Assembly: GCF_014645535.1 (NCBI RefSeq)
Contig: NZ_BMLX01000002.1
Span: 248,001 to 312,000 of the forward strand
DNA: 64,000 nucleotides
From: Silvimonas iriomotensis
Lineage (GTDB): Bacteria; Pseudomonadota; Gammaproteobacteria; Burkholderiales; Chitinibacteraceae
Reading direction: 5' to 3'
The position numbers and the translations under genes are program-made. A model generated the notes under the pieces. It ran no database searches. It was not told the DNA's origin and saw nothing but the letters and a program-made list of their open reading frames with translations. Shown piece by piece: positions 55,947 through 63,737 of the stretch. Each line of letters starts with the position of its first letter. Positions within the stretch are counted from its first letter, which is position 1.

Positions 55947-56804
55947 TCACCCCAAGGGGGGCTGCTCAGCAGCTGCAGCGGTCCGGCCGGGGTTGTTCGC
56001 AGCATCATCCGGCCCTTGACTGTGGGGTACCGCCTTGATGACGAGGTAGCCTCCATGACTGATGCCAATCAGCCCAACCAGTTGACCGCTCAATGCCGGG
56101 AACTGTTTGATCAGGTCATGGCCATCATAGTGGTGCAAATTGCTGCCCAGCATCGCACTGTATGCAATCAGCACAAGGATGGTGATGAAAAACATCTGGA
56201 CCCGACTTAGATCAATCTGCGCGTAATTCCCGATTTCTTCACCGGTAAACAGGTCAATCCAGCGAGCCTGGCTGGGACTCATATTGGCAACAAGCTGGCC
56301 TTGATTGGTCAGGGCGCCTGCGTCGCGTTTGCTATTGTCGTTGACCAGTTCGAAAGTATGGTCCATCTCCCCGGTATTCGGGTCTTCCCCTTTTTTCGTG
56401 CTCAAGATCAGGGCGGAGCCAGCAAGGGAGGTCGTGCTGATCCCCATCAACCAGAGTAGTTGCTCTGGAAGCTCGATGTTGAGGGCCTCGCTGACGTTTG
56501 TGGCCGCATTCATCATGGCAGCGGTATAGAGCGCTGACAGTACCAGCACCGTCCACGCAGTCATCTGCAAACGGGCCAACGAGATGACGTTGCGGCTGTC
56601 GATGAGGATGCCATCAGGACGCCCTACGATGATGTTTCCTGTTCCGGCCAAAAAGAACAATGTCGCGACAACATTCAGGCACCAAGACGAGAGGCCGCAG
56701 TTTGCAAGGGCCAATGCTGTGCCGCCCCCATAGATAGCCACCACAAGCAGGGTCATCAACACCGCATACTTGCGACTGGAAGGACGCTTTCCGTTGGCAG
56801 CCAT
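55947..56804 (-). CDS. polytopic membrane protein of unknown family
   Basis: 285 residues with four to five helices: YAVLMTLLVVAIYGGGTALAL, LNVVATLFFLAGTGNIIVG, LQMTAWTVLVLSALYTAAMM, LWLMGISTTSLAGSALIL and FFITILVLIAYSAMLG. A signature GRPDGILIDSRNVISLARLQ lies between helices 2 and 3; after helix 4 a long cytoplasmic loop (STKKGEDPNTGEMDHTFELV ... SPSQARWIDLFTGEEIGNY) follows. ATG at 56804 has AGGAGGATTG before it; the longer frame to 56996 lacks one. Co-transcribed with the amidase gene. Function unknown. Confidence 0.75.
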   Translation of the reverse strand: MAANGKRPSSRKYAVLMTLLVVAIYGGGTALALANCGLSSWCLNVVATLFFLAGTGNIIVGRPDGILIDSRNVISLARLQMTAWTVLVLSALYTAAMMNAATNVSEALNIELPEQLLWLMGISTTSLAGSALILSTKKGEDPNTGEMDHTFELVNDNSKRDAGALTNQGQLVANMSPSQARWIDLFTGEEIGNYAQIDLSRVQMFFITILVLIAYSAMLGSNLHHYDGHDLIKQFPALSGQLVGLIGISHGGYLVIKAVPHSQGPDDAANNPGRTAAAAEQPPLG

Positions 56805-57058
56805 CAATCCTCCTGCTGGTGCAACTCGTCGACTGGAGCAGCGCTCCCTGACCGGCTGATCATCCCGGGCCCCGGGGATGACCTGTCTTTCGTCTGTCAT
56901 AGCGACAACAACAAGGAAAAGCAAGTTGGACCACGATGGTGGCCCAGCGCAATGCACCAGTATTTGTGCTTTGAAGCACACCCTACCTATAACCAAACAA
57001 GATTGCGCCCTGATGCAGCAAGGCGCCAGGCCTGATTAATGGCGGAGGAATGATGGCA

Positions 57059-58525
57059 ATGCATCCCAGTACGGCCAACATCAAACATGTCATTGTGTTG
57101 ATGCTGGAGAATCGATCGTTTGACCATATGCTTGGTGACATTCCGGTCGATGACGTGGACGGTGCATCCGGCTACAACTTCAATCTGATTGAGCCTGGTG
57201 GTACGCCCTTCTTTCAGACCCCAGCGGCGGTTTTTCAATCGCCGCACAAATTCGATCCCAAGCACGAATTCGAGAACGTACAACTGCAACTCGGGTACGC
57301 CAGCCTCGATATGAGCGGGTTTGCAATTGACGCTTTAGCGACCGCAAAATTGATCAAGGGATACGGTACGCTGTTCCCCGATGAACAACGAGCAATCGTG
57401 CAAACGGTCATGAATTACTTCCCCAAGGGCAGCCTTCCGGGCATCCATTCGCTTGCTACCCAATTTGCAGTCAGTGATCGCTGGTTTGCATCAGTGCCAG
57501 GGCCGACATGGCCAAACCGGTTCTTCGCAATGATGGGGAGCTGCCATGGCAAGCTTCATATGCCAGATGGACCAGCCAGCGTGATCACCGCAGTGCGTTC
57601 AATCGCCGCCCAGCTTGGGAAAAACAGTATCTTCTCCGTTCTGGGCGGCGGCATGCACAAGATTTACAGCGATTACACCGTCCCCCTGAGTGTGTTACTC
57701 AAGGGATCGAATCGCCACGAGCCGCTGAGCCAGTTCAAGGCGGATGTGAAGGCACATACACTGCCGGCCTTTTCATGGATCGAACCGGACTACAGCAGTG
57801 ATCTCAACAAGGCCAATTCGCAACATCCGCCCGAAGACATACGACGGGGCGACGGGCTTGTCGTCGAGATATACAACACCCTGCGTGCCGAAGACGAGGT
57901 CTGGAAGAAATCGCTGCTCGTGCTGCTGCACGATGAGCATGGCGGGTTCTACGACCATGTTGAACCGCCAGAGACCATCGCACCCGATGATGAACCTGCA
58001 GACGCCAAATTTGATTTCAAACGACTTGGTGTCAGGGTACCCGCTGTGCTCGTGTCCCCCTGGATCAAGCAGGGCGTCGTGAGGTCAGATAAAGACAAAC
58101 CCGTGTATGACCATACGTCATTGCTGGCATTCATCTGTGACCTGTTCGGCTTGTCGCGGAGCAAGCCGGCACTCGGCAAGCGCGTTGCCACTGCCGATCA
58201 CTTTGGCCATGCCGACGTCTGGAGTGACAATTTACGCGATGTCCCGGCAGATCAACTGGTTGCCGAGGCCCCCGAAGTGAGTGGACAAGAGGCCGCATCC
58301 GGTGCGCTTGATACTGCGCTACAAGGCCTGGTAGCAGGGTTGCATGCGCATGCCAGGATTGAACTCAACCGTACCACGCGGGGTGCGCTCATGCTGGCGG
58401 ACGGTGGGGATGCCATCGCCCGCCAGCATATCGCCGATGCCTGGAACTCCGGGCTCGCTGGCCGGACTTCGGATGATATCGGACAGATGGTGAAAGACAT
58501 CAAGTCGACATTTGGGGCCGGATAA
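57059..58525 (+). CDS. phospholipase C / acid phosphatase-type phosphoesterase
   Basis: 488 residues of the phosphoesterase family (alkaline-phosphatase superfamily; PlcC/AcpA type). Catalytic metal motif HVIVLMLENRSFDHMLG (E17, N18, D22, H23), VPGPTWPNRFFAMMGSCHG and LLHDEHGGFYDHVEPPE are present, as is KPVYDHTSLLAFICDLFG near residue 355. There is no signal peptide, unlike the Tat-exported PlcH/PlcN, so export route is unclear. Starts at ATG 57059 (GGAGGA 10 bp upstream; ATGs at 57050 and 57053 are alternatives). Divergent from the membrane protein and amidase genes. Confidence 0.88.
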   Translation: MHPSTANIKHVIVLMLENRSFDHMLGDIPVDDVDGASGYNFNLIEPGGTPFFQTPAAVFQSPHKFDPKHEFENVQLQLGYASLDMSGFAIDALATAKLIKGYGTLFPDEQRAIVQTVMNYFPKGSLPGIHSLATQFAVSDRWFASVPGPTWPNRFFAMMGSCHGKLHMPDGPASVITAVRSIAAQLGKNSIFSVLGGGMHKIYSDYTVPLSVLLKGSNRHEPLSQFKADVKAHTLPAFSWIEPDYSSDLNKANSQHPPEDIRRGDGLVVEIYNTLRAEDEVWKKSLLVLLHDEHGGFYDHVEPPETIAPDDEPADAKFDFKRLGVRVPAVLVSPWIKQGVVRSDKDKPVYDHTSLLAFICDLFGLSRSKPALGKRVATADHFGHADVWSDNLRDVPADQLVAEAPEVSGQEAASGALDTALQGLVAGLHAHARIELNRTTRGALMLADGGDAIARQHIADAWNSGLAGRTSDDIGQMVKDIKSTFGAG

Positions 58526-58880
58526 CTGGATGTGAATGCGACAATTTTGAGCACATCCCTTATGGGAAGACTGGTTGCAACGTGCCGGGAATAAAAACGC
58601 GTCCACCCTGCCCCAGACTCCTGCCCGCCCCCAGAGATCAACGCCCGTCGCAGTCCCCGATAGCAGAACCGGGATTGATCGCGCTGCAGGCCAGGACCTG
58701 CAGCCCCGGCTACCGGGGGTCTAGCAAGGCATCCGTCTTCAGCACGTCCAAGGCATCTTTGATGCGCTCGTAAAACAGGGTGGCGAGCAGCAGCAGGTGG
58801 ACATTCCCGATCGGATAGCACCGCTTCGCAGACATCATGAACTTGAAGTCTTTGCACTGCGCCACGAAGTCGCGGCCTGC
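58526..58880. other. 355-bp degenerate region
   Basis: No intact gene. The minus strand at about 58,715-58,800 translates to LLLLATLFYERIKDALDVLKTDALLD, which looks like a broken protein end; nothing recognised. Confidence 0.4.
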
Positions 58881-59054
58881 GGCAGCACTATGCTCTACGT
58901 CGACCCGAAAGCACCAGAGGATAAAGACCGGAACTGGCTAGCTACTGTGCCAGGGCGTGGCTTCTTTGCCATCCTGCATCTGTATGCGCCAACCAGGCCG
59001 GCGATTGATCTGGCGTGGATACCAAGAGGTATCGAGCAGGTTCAACTAGGGTAA
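58881..59054 (+). pseudogene. C-terminal remnant of a DUF1214-type protein
   Basis: Only the last ~55 residues remain: STMLYVDPKAPEDKDRNWLATVPGRGFFAILHLYAPTRPAIDLAWIPRGIEQVQLG. This matches the end of DUF1254/DUF1214 proteins (NWLPxPxGxFxxxLRLYxPxxxxxxGxWxPPxIxxV style). The 5' part is replaced by unrelated sequence. No ribosome site. Confidence 0.65.
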
Positions 59055-59058
59055 ATCA

Positions 59059-59115
59059 CCAAGGCGGACGGGAGTTAGAGTCTCCTGACCAGGCGAAAAC
59101 GCCCGTCCGCTTTGG
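59059..59115 (+). repeat. inverted repeat CCAAGGCGGACGGG
   Basis: CCAAGGCGGACGGG (59059-59072) and CCCGTCCGCTTTGG (59102-59115) match 13 of 14. Between them is GTCTCCTGA, resembling reversed IS3 leader text. The remaining 59,055-59,458 gap holds the luxR promoter region and no gene. Confidence 0.6.
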
Positions 59116-59458
59116 ATTGTGGATTCAACCAGCCGATGACCCGCGCGCAGCTGGTTGGGCGGACAGTAATTCGGCCAAAATCCGCAGCAATGCCCGTATG
59201 ACTGCTTCGGTCCAGGACCTGCCCCCAGCCCTTCGCTCAGAACGGACTTTGCACCTCATCGCTGCGCCAAATGACTTCACGCCTGAAACCGGATCTAACC
59301 GGCGATGACAATTTGAGCTGGCTGGTTTCACCTTTTCAACCACCGACCGTCAGCCAATGTCAGTCCATGGGATAGGTCGATCGTTTACACCTCGGAGCAC
59401 GATAACTACACACCCCCGCTAGTCCTCTTCGTACTGTTCATGCCAAGGAGAACAGCCT

Positions 59459-60565
59459 ATGTCGCTGGAAAGATGGGGCAGTGCATTTAGTGAATCAATC
59501 GGCGATATGGCCGGATGGACGGACACGCTCAATGAGGTCAGGCTCCAGTTAAATAGTCGAGGGCTTCAGTTCGGACTCACCAGTGGCATTGGTTTCGGCG
59601 CGTCTTCACGGGTCATTGGTTTCGATCCTGCCGATCTTGCGGTGTACATGAACCACTATGCTGCCACCGATCCCCGTATTCCCTTTATTGCACGGCATCC
59701 TGGCCAGATCGTGATTTGCAATCAACATGTCGACACGAAGCAGTTTGAGCGATCGGCATTGGTCAATGATTTTCTGGACAAGCATGATGCGCGCCATGCC
59801 ATGGCGGTGGCCTTGCCACTTGGAGACCGATGCTCAGTCACCCTTTCCGCCATGCGGGCACACCGGGACGGCGAATATACAGACGCAGATCTTCAGCGGT
59901 TTTCCCAGATAGCACCAACGTTGCAATACGCGTTTCGGCTGCATCTCCGTCTGGGAGTACTTGAAACCACGCTGTGCTCGTTGTCCACGATGGTGGATCA
60001 ACTACGCACGCCGGTACTTCTGCTGACTTCCGGTGCAATGCTGGTCCATGCCAACAAAGCTGCCTTGCAGGCGCTGGCGTCTGGCCAGGTGCTGGAGCAG
60101 ATCGAGGGATGTATCCGCCCTGTCTTGCCGGCTGAACAACCCGGCTTCAGGCGAAGGTTACAAGCGACCATTGTTGCCAGTGACGCATGGATGCCGACGC
60201 CGGGCACATTCCGGCTTGGTGTGAGAGCCGGCCGATTCATCCATGCCGAGTTCGTCGCATTAAAGGGTGTGCCAAAAGATACGGCAGCAAAGCATGCGAG
60301 CGTGGCGTTGTATTTGCAGCCACCTGCCGCTCAGCCTCCCCAGTTCCATGCCTACCGTACGATGTTTGGCTTTACTGCGGCAGAGGCGCGGCTGGCAGAA
60401 CACCTGTGCCGGGGCCAGAGCCTCCAGCATATTGCGACCGAACTCCATCTTTCTCGGGAAACGCTCAAATCCCAACTCAAAGGGCTCTTTGCAAAGACGG
60501 ATACCCATCGCCAGATCGAGCTGGTTAATCTACTGCAATCTACCCACTTTCCTTTTCTCCGCTAA
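59459..60565 (+). CDS. LuxR-family transcriptional regulator
   Basis: 368 residues. The C-terminal HTH (about 300-360) is FGFTAAEARLAEHLCRGQSLQHIATELHLSRETLKSQLKGLFAKTDTHRQIELVNLL, a LuxR/GerE fold. The N-terminal 290 residues contain a PAS/GAF-like region (residues 55-185) without the AHL-binding motif of quorum-sensing LuxR. AAGGAGAACAGCCT gives a strong ribosome site. Target unknown; the neighbouring PEP-CTERM gene is a candidate. Confidence 0.85.
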   Translation: MSLERWGSAFSESIGDMAGWTDTLNEVRLQLNSRGLQFGLTSGIGFGASSRVIGFDPADLAVYMNHYAATDPRIPFIARHPGQIVICNQHVDTKQFERSALVNDFLDKHDARHAMAVALPLGDRCSVTLSAMRAHRDGEYTDADLQRFSQIAPTLQYAFRLHLRLGVLETTLCSLSTMVDQLRTPVLLLTSGAMLVHANKAALQALASGQVLEQIEGCIRPVLPAEQPGFRRRLQATIVASDAWMPTPGTFRLGVRAGRFIHAEFVALKGVPKDTAAKHASVALYLQPPAAQPPQFHAYRTMFGFTAAEARLAEHLCRGQSLQHIATELHLSRETLKSQLKGLFAKTDTHRQIELVNLLQSTHFPFLR

Positions 60566-60715
60566 ACGGCAGCCGAACTTCACCCGAGCGGGTGATGTTG
60601 TCTCGCTTTGCCAGGTTCAAGCTGATGCCAGTCGTGTTTTTTCGTCAGTTTGACCAAGGAGTGCGTCGCCATTCTGGCAGCGCAATCAGTGAAAAACATT
60701 GTTCGCGAGGTGGAT

Positions 60716-61297
60716 ATGAACAGACCCCTTCTGGCCGTAGGTATGGCTGCCGGATTGCTATGCGCAGCAGCAAATGCAGCTTGGACCTTAACGACAACGG
60801 ATAACACATCCTGGGAGTTGATTCCTGAAACCATCAATCCAGGTGATGTGATGGATTTTCTGCTTTATACCGGTACCACGTCGCCGTATCTCACCACCTA
60901 CACCCAAACTTTTGCCACGCCAACCACGGTGAGTTTTGATTGGGGTGGCCCGGATGCCGAGCCTTGGCAAAATGCTAGCTTCGGCTACATCCTGGGGGGA
61001 ATAGATCATCAGCTTGCTACTACAGCGACGACTAGTTCAGGCAGCTTGACCTTGAATGTTGGAGCGGGGCAAACCTTTGGATGGTATTCAAAACTGGATT
61101 CTGAGCAATACTAAGGCTTCAGCAGTACTTATAGCCTTGTCGAAGTGCGCTCGTTGACCCCAGGAGTGACCTCGCCGGTACCCGAACCGGGCACGTGGCT
61201 GACGATGCTCACCGGTTTGATCATTGGTGGCGTTTTGACCTTTGCCATTCGACGGCCGAGCGCTCGGGGACGCAGAAATTCACTGCTGCTTGCTTAA
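60716..61297 (+). pseudogene. PEP-CTERM-anchored exported protein broken by a TAA stop
   Basis: Reading frame from ATG 60716: signal peptide MNRPLLAVGMAAGLLCAAANA, mature secreted domain WTLTTTDNTSWELIPETINP ... GQTFGWYSKLDSEQY, then an in-frame TAA at codon 133 (61112-61114). Continuing in frame gives GFSSTYSLVEVRSLTPGVT and a clear PEP-CTERM tail: PVPEPGTWLTMLTGLIIGGVLTFAIRRP, ending at TAA 61295-61297. A single base change such as CAA (Gln) to TAA would explain it. Exosortase-sorted proteins are usually surface or EPS associated. If translation stops at 61114 the protein loses its sorting tail. Lies 150 bp after the luxR gene. Confidence 0.8.
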
Positions 61298-61408
61298 GCT
61301 GACTCCTAACAGCAACAGCCACTTGCTGACCGCTGCGCGATGTCAAAATGAGGGGTGCCAAATCGCACTGCTTCTCATATTGGGGGCGACGTCGCCAAGT
61401 TTGTCAGC

Positions 61409-61454
61409 GACGTCACCCCGGATTTGAGAAGCACGCTGATCTAGCATCCAGTCC
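61409..61454 (+). repeat. relic of the IS3-type left end
   Basis: Starts with the same 20 bases GACGTCACCCCGGATTTGAG as 51764 and continues at reduced identity. No transposase frame follows. Confidence 0.6.
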
Positions 61455-61740
61455 TGTTGGCTTCGCACAGATGTGGCTGATGGCAGGTACTGGACTGGAG
61501 CAGTCATACGGACATGGCAGGGCATTTGTCAGCTTTGGCCGATTTGCAGTCAACCATGGGGTCGGCCCCACCGCCGGAACTGCCGACAGCTTTAACCGGG
61601 ATCAACCACGCAACAGATCAGAATCTGCAGGCTCGAAGGCATCAGGCTCACCCTCTTGCTTGCCTGGCTGCTGTTGGGGCCAGGCATTGAGTCGCCTAAA
61701 CCCAGGCAATCCTCATCCCCTTCATGATCGATTTTTCAGG

Positions 61741-61834
61741 GTTTTCGACTTTATCTGCCGGATTTTGACGAAAGCAGGCATGGCAAGGCGCGTGGCTACA
61801 CAGGCCGGGTTTTCGACTTTAATTAGTGGGAACA
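61741..61834 (-). repeat. right terminal repeat cluster of the island
   Basis: Inverted copies of ATAAAGTCGAAAAC (61741-61754) and AATTAAAGTCGAAAAC (61809-61824), ending in AACA (61831-61834), i.e. TGTT read from the outside. Confidence 0.8.
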
Positions 61835-61897
61835 GTTTTAACATGCGTGCCGCATACTGCAGTTGCGCTGGCCGGTTTTTTATTTACCGTCAACCGG

Positions 61898-61928
61898 TTG
61901 GGAGCAACGCAGCAAAAAGGCGTATAAT
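61898..61928 (+). promoter_or_regulatory. promoter of infA
   Basis: TATAAT at 61923-61928 with TTGGGA at 61898-61903 (19-bp spacer). The transcript leader would be about 180 bases. Confidence 0.5.
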
Positions 61929-61940
61929 TATCAAGGTTTA

Positions 61941-62095
61941 ATGTCGGTATTCGACATCAATCCTTTTTTGCCGCTCGTATGACCCCAGTGTTCTGGACCG
62001 TTCCGGGTGGCCTTTAAAGCAGCAAACCCGAGCAAAACCGGCGTATGCGTACCCGTCTGGCCAAGGCTGGTGTAGCGCGTTCCGGTTTTTTGTAT
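61941..62095 (+). promoter_or_regulatory. structured infA leader, possible attenuator
   Basis: Two terminator-like elements: ATGTCG-gtatt-CGACAT followed by TTTTTT (about 61940-61966), and a long-range AAAACCGG / CCGGTTTTTT pair (62033-62040 and 62084-62093) ending 20 bp before the infA start. Suggests regulated read-through (inference). Confidence 0.4.
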
Positions 62096-62114
62096 AGCCC
62101 TGACTGGAGCAACA

Positions 62115-62390
62115 ATGGCTAAAGAAGATTTGATTGAAATGGAAGGTACTGTCGCAGAAGTATTTCCGGAATCGCGTTTCAAAGTGGTTCTGACCAATGG
62201 TGTTGAAGTGATTGCCTACGCATCGGGCAAGATGCAGAAAAACCGTATCCGCGTGCTGGAAGGCGATCGCGTGACGGTTGAAATGTCGCCGTACGATCTG
62301 ACCAAAGGCCGCGTGAGCTTCCGTCACAAGGACGAGCGCGCACCGCAACCTGGTGGCCCGAACAACCGCCCGCAGTTCCGCCGCCGCTAA
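62115..62390 (+). CDS. infA: translation initiation factor IF-1, long form
   Basis: 91 residues. [70 protein letters not shown] covers the whole OB fold (about 70 residues); a polar Pro/Arg-rich tail [21 protein letters not shown] follows that the standard 72-residue IF-1 lacks. Many betaproteobacteria carry a longer second IF-1 gene of this kind. GAGC precedes the ATG. A GC-rich stem follows (62403-62430). Confidence 0.93.
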   Translation: MAKEDLIEMEGTVAEVFPESRFKVVLTNGVEVIAYASGKMQKNRIRVLEGDRVTVEMSPYDLTKGRVSFRHKDERAPQPGGPNNRPQFRRR

Positions 62391-62556
62391 GCGCATGCTC
62401 AGGCCGGCTGGTGTCTGCCCCCGCCGGCTTCTTCTATCAGGGCGTCGCAATATTGACCTGATATAGAGCTCAACTACTCCGGATTGATTATCGTTTTGTC
62501 ATTTTCGCCTCGGTTATACTGGCGGCGACCGACAACCCGACAAGACGGAGTAGTTG

Positions 62557-63351
62557 ATGTTCACCTCCCCCCGCTTTACCCGCACCTCCTGGTTTTCTTC
62601 CCCGCTTCAAACTGCCGCACTGGGCGCTGCCCTGCTGATTTCCGCCACGGCGCATGCCGAACCCGTCAACGTGGCTGTCGCAGCCAACCTGCAGTACGTA
62701 TTCACCGAACTGGCCAGCGCCTTTACCAAATCGTCCGGGATTGAGGTCAAGCCGTCGTTTGGCGCCTCTGGCAAGTTCTATACCCAGATCACGCAAGGCG
62801 CGCCGTTCCAGGTGTTTCTGTCGGCCGATATGGATTTCCCGCAAAAACTGCAGGAAGCCGGCCAGACGCTGGAAAACCCCAAGCCTTACGCGCTGGGCTC
62901 GCTGGTGGTGTGGACCACCCGTGACCTGAAGATTGAAGACTGGCAAAAGCTGGTCAATGACCCGGCCGTCAGCCACATTGCCGTCGCCAATCCGCAAACC
63001 GCACCGTATGGCCGTGAAGCCATCCATGCGCTGACCACATTCAAACTGGCTGACGCCGCCAAGCCCAAGCTGGTGTATGGCGACAACATCGGCCAGGCCA
63101 CGCAATACATCGTGACCGGGGCGGCTGATTTCGGTTTTACCGCCAAATCACTGGTACTGGCGCCGGACGCCAAGGGCAAAGGCAAGTGGGTTGATGTGCC
63201 GGCCAGTTCGTATTCGCCGATCGAACAAGGCGCAGTGCTGCTCAAGTACGCCAAGGATCACGATCTGGCCGCAGCGCAGGCCTTCTACAAGTTTTTGTAC
63301 TCCCCCACTGCGCGCGCCATCTTTGAACAGAACGGTTACCGCTTGCCGTGA
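62557..63351 (+). CDS. modA: molybdate ABC transporter substrate-binding protein
   Basis: 264 residues. A signal peptide (FSSPLQTAALGAALLISATAHA) is followed by EPVNVAVAANLQYVFTELASAFTKSSGIEVKPSFGASGKFYTQITQGAPFQVFLSADMDFPQKL, the ModA oxyanion-binding start with the SADMD block. The second lobe contains VTGAADFGFTAKSLVL. Captures molybdate (or tungstate) in the periplasm. ATG at 62557 has ACGGAG before it; a TTG three bases upstream is not used. Its stop overlaps the next GTG. No classical ModE site found in the 165-bp gap. Confidence 0.95.
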   Translation: MFTSPRFTRTSWFSSPLQTAALGAALLISATAHAEPVNVAVAANLQYVFTELASAFTKSSGIEVKPSFGASGKFYTQITQGAPFQVFLSADMDFPQKLQEAGQTLENPKPYALGSLVVWTTRDLKIEDWQKLVNDPAVSHIAVANPQTAPYGREAIHALTTFKLADAAKPKLVYGDNIGQATQYIVTGAADFGFTAKSLVLAPDAKGKGKWVDVPASSYSPIEQGAVLLKYAKDHDLAAAQAFYKFLYSPTARAIFEQNGYRLP

Positions 63352-63737
63352 ACCGGATCGCCGCCCGCCTCTTGACGCTGGAGCATGAAAACGGCGTCAC
63401 GCTGATTGAGGCCGAGGCGCAAGGCCAGGTGTTCTCCGCCATGCTGGTGGGGGACAAACCTGACCTCGCGCCAGGCGCGCCAGTGACGCTGGCCTTCAAA
63501 GAAACCGAAGTCGCCATTGCCCGCAATCTGGGTGGCGAGATCAGCCTGCGCAACCGCATTGCCGCCACGGTCATCAGCCTGGAAGACGGCAGCCTGCTGA
63601 CGCGCGTGCGCTTTGACTTTGCCGGCCAGCCAATTCATGCCGTCATTACCACGGGCTCTGCCCGCCGCCTGGACCTTGCCGCGGGCGTGGCCGTGGAATG
63701 GCTGGTCAAAGCCAATGAAATGGGAATCGAGTGCTGA
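63348..63737 (+). CDS. molybdenum-pterin binding (Mop/TOBE) protein
   Basis: 129 residues, starting at a GTG that overlaps the modA stop (GTGA). Two TOBE/Mop-like repeats are visible: RIAARLLTLEHENGVTLIEAEAQG ... VTLAFKETEVAIARN and RNRIAATVISLEDGSLLTRVRFDFAGQ ... VEWLVKANEMGIE. Such proteins bind molybdate in the cytoplasm as storage or sensor. Position between modA and modB is unusual. It overlaps the next gene's start. Confidence 0.8.
   Translation: MNRIAARLLTLEHENGVTLIEAEAQGQVFSAMLVGDKPDLAPGAPVTLAFKETEVAIARNLGGEISLRNRIAATVISLEDGSLLTRVRFDFAGQPIHAVITTGSARRLDLAAGVAVEWLVKANEMGIEC

Larger units (their letters stand above)
51593..61834. mobile_element. 10.2-kb island with IS21/Tn7-like multi-repeat termini
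   Basis: Left end: TGTTTCTTGG then AATTAAAGTCGAAAAC (51603-51618). Right end, read inward on the minus strand: TGTTCCCACT then AATTAAAGTCGAAAAC (61824-61809). Both have the terminal TGTT, six variable bases and the same 16-mer. Further inward copies of (A)ATAAAGTCGAAAAC are at 51624, 51685 and 61741 (inverted). The flanks carry GTTT on both sides (51589-51592 and 61835-61838), a possible 4-bp target duplication. Multiple short terminal repeats in inverted sets are known from IS21-family and Tn7/Tn5053-like transposons. No istA/istB or tni gene is inside. Most cargo has a lower G+C look than the flanks. It sits between the MerR and infA genes. Confidence 0.6.
61298..62114. other. 817-bp region: island right end and infA leader
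   Basis: Contains the IS left-end relic (61409-61454), the right terminal repeats (61741-61754 and 61809-61824) and the infA promoter and leader. A 197-codon plus-strand frame at 61,348 has no family likeness and runs across the island boundary, so it is rejected. Confidence 0.55.

Noticed and set aside
58252-58857. 201-codon minus frame at the phospholipase C end
   Set aside because: Mostly opposite the plc coding sequence, low complexity, no domain.
61348-61941. 197-codon plus frame across the island right end
   Set aside because: It crosses the IS relic and terminal repeats and has no family likeness.
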